Assembly (NCBI GenBank): GCA_039819785.1
Contig: JBCBRH010000016.1
Coordinates: 1 to 64,000 of the forward strand
Origin: JBCBRD01 sp039819785
GTDB taxonomy: Bacteria > Pseudomonadota > Alphaproteobacteria > Rhizobiales > Hyphomicrobiaceae
Length of the DNA stretch: 64,000 nucleotides
Direction of reading: 5' to 3'
Shown here piece after piece: positions 61,244-64,000 of this stretch. Under the pieces are notes generated by a model that saw nothing but the letters and a program-made list of their open reading frames with translations, did not search any database and had not been told where the DNA came from. Made by a program: the position numbers and the translations under genes. The first letter of the stretch is position 1, and every line of letters starts with the position of its first letter.

Positions 61244-62689
61244 ATGGCCGTAGTCGGCAACACGCCACGTCGGCGCCTTCGCTGGGAGCGCAGCCTCAGG
61301 CGCGCCATGGTGAATGTCAGTGCCACGCTAACCGGACCATGGCGTGCATTGCGGCGTGGTTTCATGCAGGTGGCCGCTGAACTGATGCCGAAGGGGCTTT
61401 ATGCCCGTGCGCTCATCATCATCATCGCACCCATTGTTGTCCTCGAAGGCGTGATTGCGTTCGTCTTCATGGAGCGTCACTGGCAGGCCGTGACCGGGCG
61501 ATTGTCTGAGGCGACGGCCCGCGACGTGGCAGCACTCATCGAAGTCTATGACAACTTCCGGCCCACTGATGATGTGGGGCGGCTCATCGAACTGGCACGT
61601 GACAAGCTGAACCTATCGATGCAGGTTTTGCCGATGGGCGAGCTACCAGCTGCGCAACCTAGGCCGTTCTTCGGGGTCTTGGACCGAGCGCTGTCAAAGC
61701 AGATCAGCACGCATGTCCGCAGACCATTCTGGATCGATACGGTTGGGCAATCCAAGCACGTCGAGATCCGGGTGAAGCATGAGACCGGGATTTTGCGATT
61801 TGTTGCACGGCGCAGCCAGACTTATGCCTCGAACTCGCATATTTTCCTGCTGTGGATGGTGATCACGTCGGTCATTCTGCTGACGGTTGCCATCATGTTT
61901 TTGCGCAATCAAATCCGACCCATCCTGAAACTTTCAGAGGCGGCCGATGCCTTCGGTAAAGGGCGCCCGGTACCTGATGATTTCAAGCCGCGCGGTGCCC
62001 GCGAGGTGCGTCAGGCGGCGCAGGCTTTTGTTGAAATGCGTGATCGCATCACAACCCACGTTGAACAGCGCACGGCCATGCTTGCCGGTGTTTCCCATGA
62101 CCTGAGGACCATTCTCACGCGGTTCAAACTCGAGTTGGAACTCCTGGGCGATACCACTGCAGCCAAGTCGCTCAAATCCGATGTGAATGAGATGCAGCAC
62201 ATGCTCGAAGACTACCTTGCGTTCACGCGTGGGGATGACGGTGAGCAGGCCACCACATCGAACCTCAATGCGCTGATGCAGGAGATTCAAGACGACGCAC
62301 AGGTGATCGGCGTTGATATCGATTTGAAGTTCCGCAAGCCGCGCAAAACTCTTTTTGTCCCGCTGAAGCGGAATGCCTTCAAGCGTGCTGTGACCAACCT
62401 CGTGTCCAATGCCGGACGATTTGGATCACGCGTCCTCATCCGGGTGGCTGTCGAGCGGCGTTGGGTGCGGATTGAGGTCGACGACAATGGGCCTGGCATC
62501 CCCATCGAAGAGCGCGACAACGTCTTCCGGCCGTTCTACAGACTGGATGATGCGCGCAATCAGGATAAGGGAAACACCGGCTTAGGGCTGGCGATTGCAC
62601 GCGACATCGTGCGTGGCCATGGTGGTGATATCACACTGGGCACAAGCTCCATTGGCGGCTTGCGTGCGATCATCTCAGTCCCGCTCTGA
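61244..62689 (+). CDS. Sensor histidine kinase, EnvZ-like
   Basis: An inner membrane kinase of 481 aa that phosphorylates the preceding regulator. The first membrane helix is ALIIIIAPIVVLEGVIAFVF (about residues 50-70), the periplasmic part runs to about 190, and the second helix is FLLWMVITSVILLTVAIMF (about 200-220), followed by a HAMP domain (IRPILKLSEAADAFGKG). The phospho-accepting His is in GVSHDLRTILTRFKLEL near 285. ATP-binding boxes are KRAVTNLVSNAGRFG (N), VDDNGPGIPIEER (G1) and TGLGLAIARDIVRGHGG (G2). ATG 61244 has AAGGA seven bases upstream; an earlier frame to 61142 lacks a good site. Confidence 0.95.
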   Translation: MAVVGNTPRRRLRWERSLRRAMVNVSATLTGPWRALRRGFMQVAAELMPKGLYARALIIIIAPIVVLEGVIAFVFMERHWQAVTGRLSEATARDVAALIEVYDNFRPTDDVGRLIELARDKLNLSMQVLPMGELPAAQPRPFFGVLDRALSKQISTHVRRPFWIDTVGQSKHVEIRVKHETGILRFVARRSQTYASNSHIFLLWMVITSVILLTVAIMFLRNQIRPILKLSEAADAFGKGRPVPDDFKPRGAREVRQAAQAFVEMRDRITTHVEQRTAMLAGVSHDLRTILTRFKLELELLGDTTAAKSLKSDVNEMQHMLEDYLAFTRGDDGEQATTSNLNALMQEIQDDAQVIGVDIDLKFRKPRKTLFVPLKRNAFKRAVTNLVSNAGRFGSRVLIRVAVERRWVRIEVDDNGPGIPIEERDNVFRPFYRLDDARNQDKGNTGLGLAIARDIVRGHGGDITLGTSSIGGLRAIISVPL

Positions 62690-62760
62690 TCCACGGAACG
62701 CGTTCGGTTTTGAGGCTCCGGCAGATCAATTGTGGGACGTGCTGCGCTTGCACAGGCAGT

Positions 62761-62863
62761 TAGAGCCTGTTTCCTTTTCGTGGATTCGTAAAGCGGGCCC
62801 TAAGCTCTTGATTTGGAGCATGTTCCGGGCGGAAAACCGCGTACACTTTTCCTGAACATGCTC
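62761..62863 (+). repeat. Dispersed bipartite hairpin repeat, copy 3
   Basis: A 103-bp element like copy 1. The right hairpin is perfect: GAGCATGTTC (62816-62825) pairs with GAACATGCTC (62854-62863), with inner GGAAAA pairing TTTTCC. It lies between the converging sensor kinase gene and TetR gene and does not overlap a stop codon. It may serve as a bidirectional terminator. Confidence 0.9.
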
Positions 62864-62903
62864 TGGGTCAAACCGGCGGTGTGCACGCGTCCGCCGACGG
62901 GCC

Positions 62904-63608
62904 TTAAGCTGACGAGCCGGTAGCGGAGCCGCTTTCTGGTGGCATGTCGCCAGTGTCGAATTCATCGCGCGGGGCGCTGCTGCTCCGACTGCCAAACCCG
63001 AAGTTCCCAGGACGTAACATGCCTGTTACGCGCTCGCAGACGGACAAGGCGCTCTCAACGTTTTGCATGGTCTGCTCACCACGACGCAGGCGCCGATCTA
63101 AGACAGCCATGGTTTTAGCCATTCCGGGATCGTCGTCGGTCAGCCATGTCCGGACAACCGAGCCGTAAAGAGATGTCAGACCCGCAACACGGATTGAGCC
63201 TTTCATCCCATCTGTACCAATCCCGGCTGCCTGCAGCATCCAGCTTTGCGATTCCATGATCGAACGCACGATGGCCGGGTCGGCTTCGCGGCTTTCAACG
63301 ATTGAAGCGATGGCGTCCTTGTGCGGGTTCATGGCATCGAAGCGGGCCATGATGGCTTCGAATAGCTGATCGCGGGGGCTCTCCTCGGGATCAGGTTTTG
63401 ACATCTTCGACAGCACGTCTGTGTCGACCAACTTGCCGTAGGCGGTGAGGATCGCCGTCTTAGACCCGAAAGTCTCACGTAACTCAGCCAGCGTGATCCC
63501 GGCGGCGTCTGCGATGTCCCGGAGCGATACGGAAGCCCAGTCGCGTTCACCGGCAAGTCGAAGGGTGGCGGCGATGACTTTGCCTTCGGGTGTGTTGATG
63601 TCGATCAT
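62904..63608 (-). CDS. TetR/AcrR family transcriptional regulator
   Basis: A repressor-type regulator of 234 aa. The N-terminal helix-turn-helix is VIAATLRLAGERDWASVSLRDIA then AAGITLAELRETFGSKTAIL, the TetR pattern (in pieces). The rest is helical, and the last ~35 residues are a Ser/Gly/Pro-rich tail that is probably disordered. ATG 63608 has GGAGG nine bases upstream, which decides against the TTG at 63617. A hairpin CGAAGC/GCTTCG (63642-63660) lies upstream of the gene on the same strand and could be its own operator. It resembles alphaproteobacterial regulators sometimes grouped near COQ9, but the family call is TetR. Confidence 0.9.
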   Translation of the reverse strand: MIDINTPEGKVIAATLRLAGERDWASVSLRDIADAAGITLAELRETFGSKTAILTAYGKLVDTDVLSKMSKPDPEESPRDQLFEAIMARFDAMNPHKDAIASIVESREADPAIVRSIMESQSWMLQAAGIGTDGMKGSIRVAGLTSLYGSVVRTWLTDDDPGMAKTMAVLDRRLRRGEQTMQNVESALSVCERVTGMLRPGNFGFGSRSSSAPRDEFDTGDMPPESGSATGSSA

Positions 63609-63641
63609 GTGTGGCAATCCTCCTCATCTTGTGAGGTTAGA

Positions 63642-63660
63642 CGAAGCGGGCTTTGCTTCG
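63642..63660. promoter_or_regulatory. Palindrome upstream of the TetR gene, possible operator
   Basis: CGAAGC and GCTTCG flank GGGCTTT, 34 bases upstream of the TetR start. TetR-family genes often bind such palindromes in their own promoters. There is no T run, so it is not a terminator of the arsC gene. The role is inferred from position only. Confidence 0.4.
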
Positions 63661-63831
63661 GATTTGTCAGCGGCGCTTGCACGCGTGTTGCGCAGGCCAG
63701 TTAGCGTTGAAGCCAATAACCTAACATGCATTCGCGCCGGTTGGGTTGCACGCGGGGCAATTCGCGGGAGGTGAGGCTGCGAACTGCCTATGGCAAGCTC
63801 AGATAAACTGCTGGATTGCAGGCCACATGCG

Positions 63832-64000
63832 TCACCCGCCGTGGGTTTTTGGCCTGACGACCTCGCCGTCTTCCTTGGTAAACTCGCTAAGGTTTGGATT
63901 ATCCAGTAGCTCGAATGCTTTCTCTGACGGCCGGCATAAAGCTGCACCTTTTGGAGTGACGACGATCGGCCGATTGATCAGGATCGGGTGTGCCATCATC
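63832..64000 (-). CDS. arsC: Arsenate reductase ArsC, C-terminal fragment at window end
   Basis: The final ~56 codons of a gene that continues beyond the window, on the minus strand. The frame reads MMAHPILINRPIVVTPKG, then LCRPSEKAFELLDNPN and ends EDGEVVRPKTHGG before the stop at 63832-63834. The AHPILINRPIVVT segment is diagnostic of the glutaredoxin-coupled ArsC family, with the arsenate-binding Arg in it. ArsC reduces arsenate to arsenite. The catalytic Cys lies outside the window. A short space to the TetR gene on the same strand follows. Confidence 0.93.
   Translation of the reverse strand, partial: MMAHPILINRPIVVTPKGAALCRPSEKAFELLDNPNLSEFTKEDGEVVRPKTHGG

Overview
The window reads as a chromosomal segment of an alphaproteobacterium, most likely of the order Hyphomicrobiales (Rhizobiales). 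Three lines of evidence support this. The exopolysaccharide genes resemble the succinoglycan (exo) set of Sinorhizobium. There are several copies of a hairpin-forming intergenic repeat whose core (GGAAAAGTGTACGCGGTTTTCC, read on the minus strand in two halves) recalls, from memory, the palindromic repeats common in rhizobial genomes. Coding is GC-rich and start sites often carry GGAG-type ribosome binding sites. No rRNA, tRNA, CRISPR array, transposase, integrase or phage gene was recognised.

Layout. 0.3-6.3 kb: an autotransporter-like surface protein, a dicarboxylate/amino-acid:cation symporter followed 19 bp later by a TAXI-type solute-binding protein, and a Tat-exported metallo-beta-lactamase-fold hydrolase. 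6.5-24 kb, minus strand: a type I secretion operon in the order giant adhesin (3833 aa, about 23 T1SS-143/cadherin-like modules and a C-terminal RTX secretion signal), TolC-like outer membrane channel, LapB-like ABC exporter with a degenerate C39-like domain, HlyD/LapC-like adaptor. 24.3-30.5 kb: an aldo/keto reductase, an ExoO-like glycosyltransferase, a GMC oxidoreductase, a Tat-signal Hint-domain protein and a small outer membrane beta-barrel protein.

31-53.3 kb: an exopolysaccharide locus of the Wzx/Wzy type. It holds a Wzc/ExoP-like co-polymerase, an acyltransferase, a Wzx flippase, seven further glycosyltransferases (ExoM-, ExoA-, ExoO- and WcaL-like among them), an RfbF glucose-1-phosphate cytidylyltransferase, a GH16 glycanase (ExoK-like), an ExoF/Wza-like export protein, an ExoQ/Wzy-like polymerase and a LuxR-type regulator with an atypical receiver domain. 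The initiating phosphoglycosyltransferase (ExoY/WbaP type) and the enzymes that would use CDP-glucose are not in the window.

53.4-64 kb is ordinary metabolism and regulation: a Hyi-like isomerase, the ribosome rescue factor ArfB coupled to a flavin reductase, a PYROXD2/phytoene-desaturase-like FAD enzyme, a small membrane protein convergent with a secreted eight-cysteine protein, a branched-chain aminotransferase, a MarR regulator, an OmpR/EnvZ-like two-component pair, a TetR regulator, and the C-terminal part of an ArsC arsenate reductase cut by the window end.

Together the adhesin with its exporter, the autotransporter and the exopolysaccharide locus suggest a surface-attachment and biofilm region. 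Points most worth a second look: the Hint/GMC/glycosyltransferase block, the symporter plus orphan TAXI protein, the regulator without a phospho-acceptor, the bipartite repeat that supplies stop codons of two genes, the 13-bp tandem repeat array, and the secreted cysteine-rich peptide. All family assignments are from reading the protein sequences; no database search was run.
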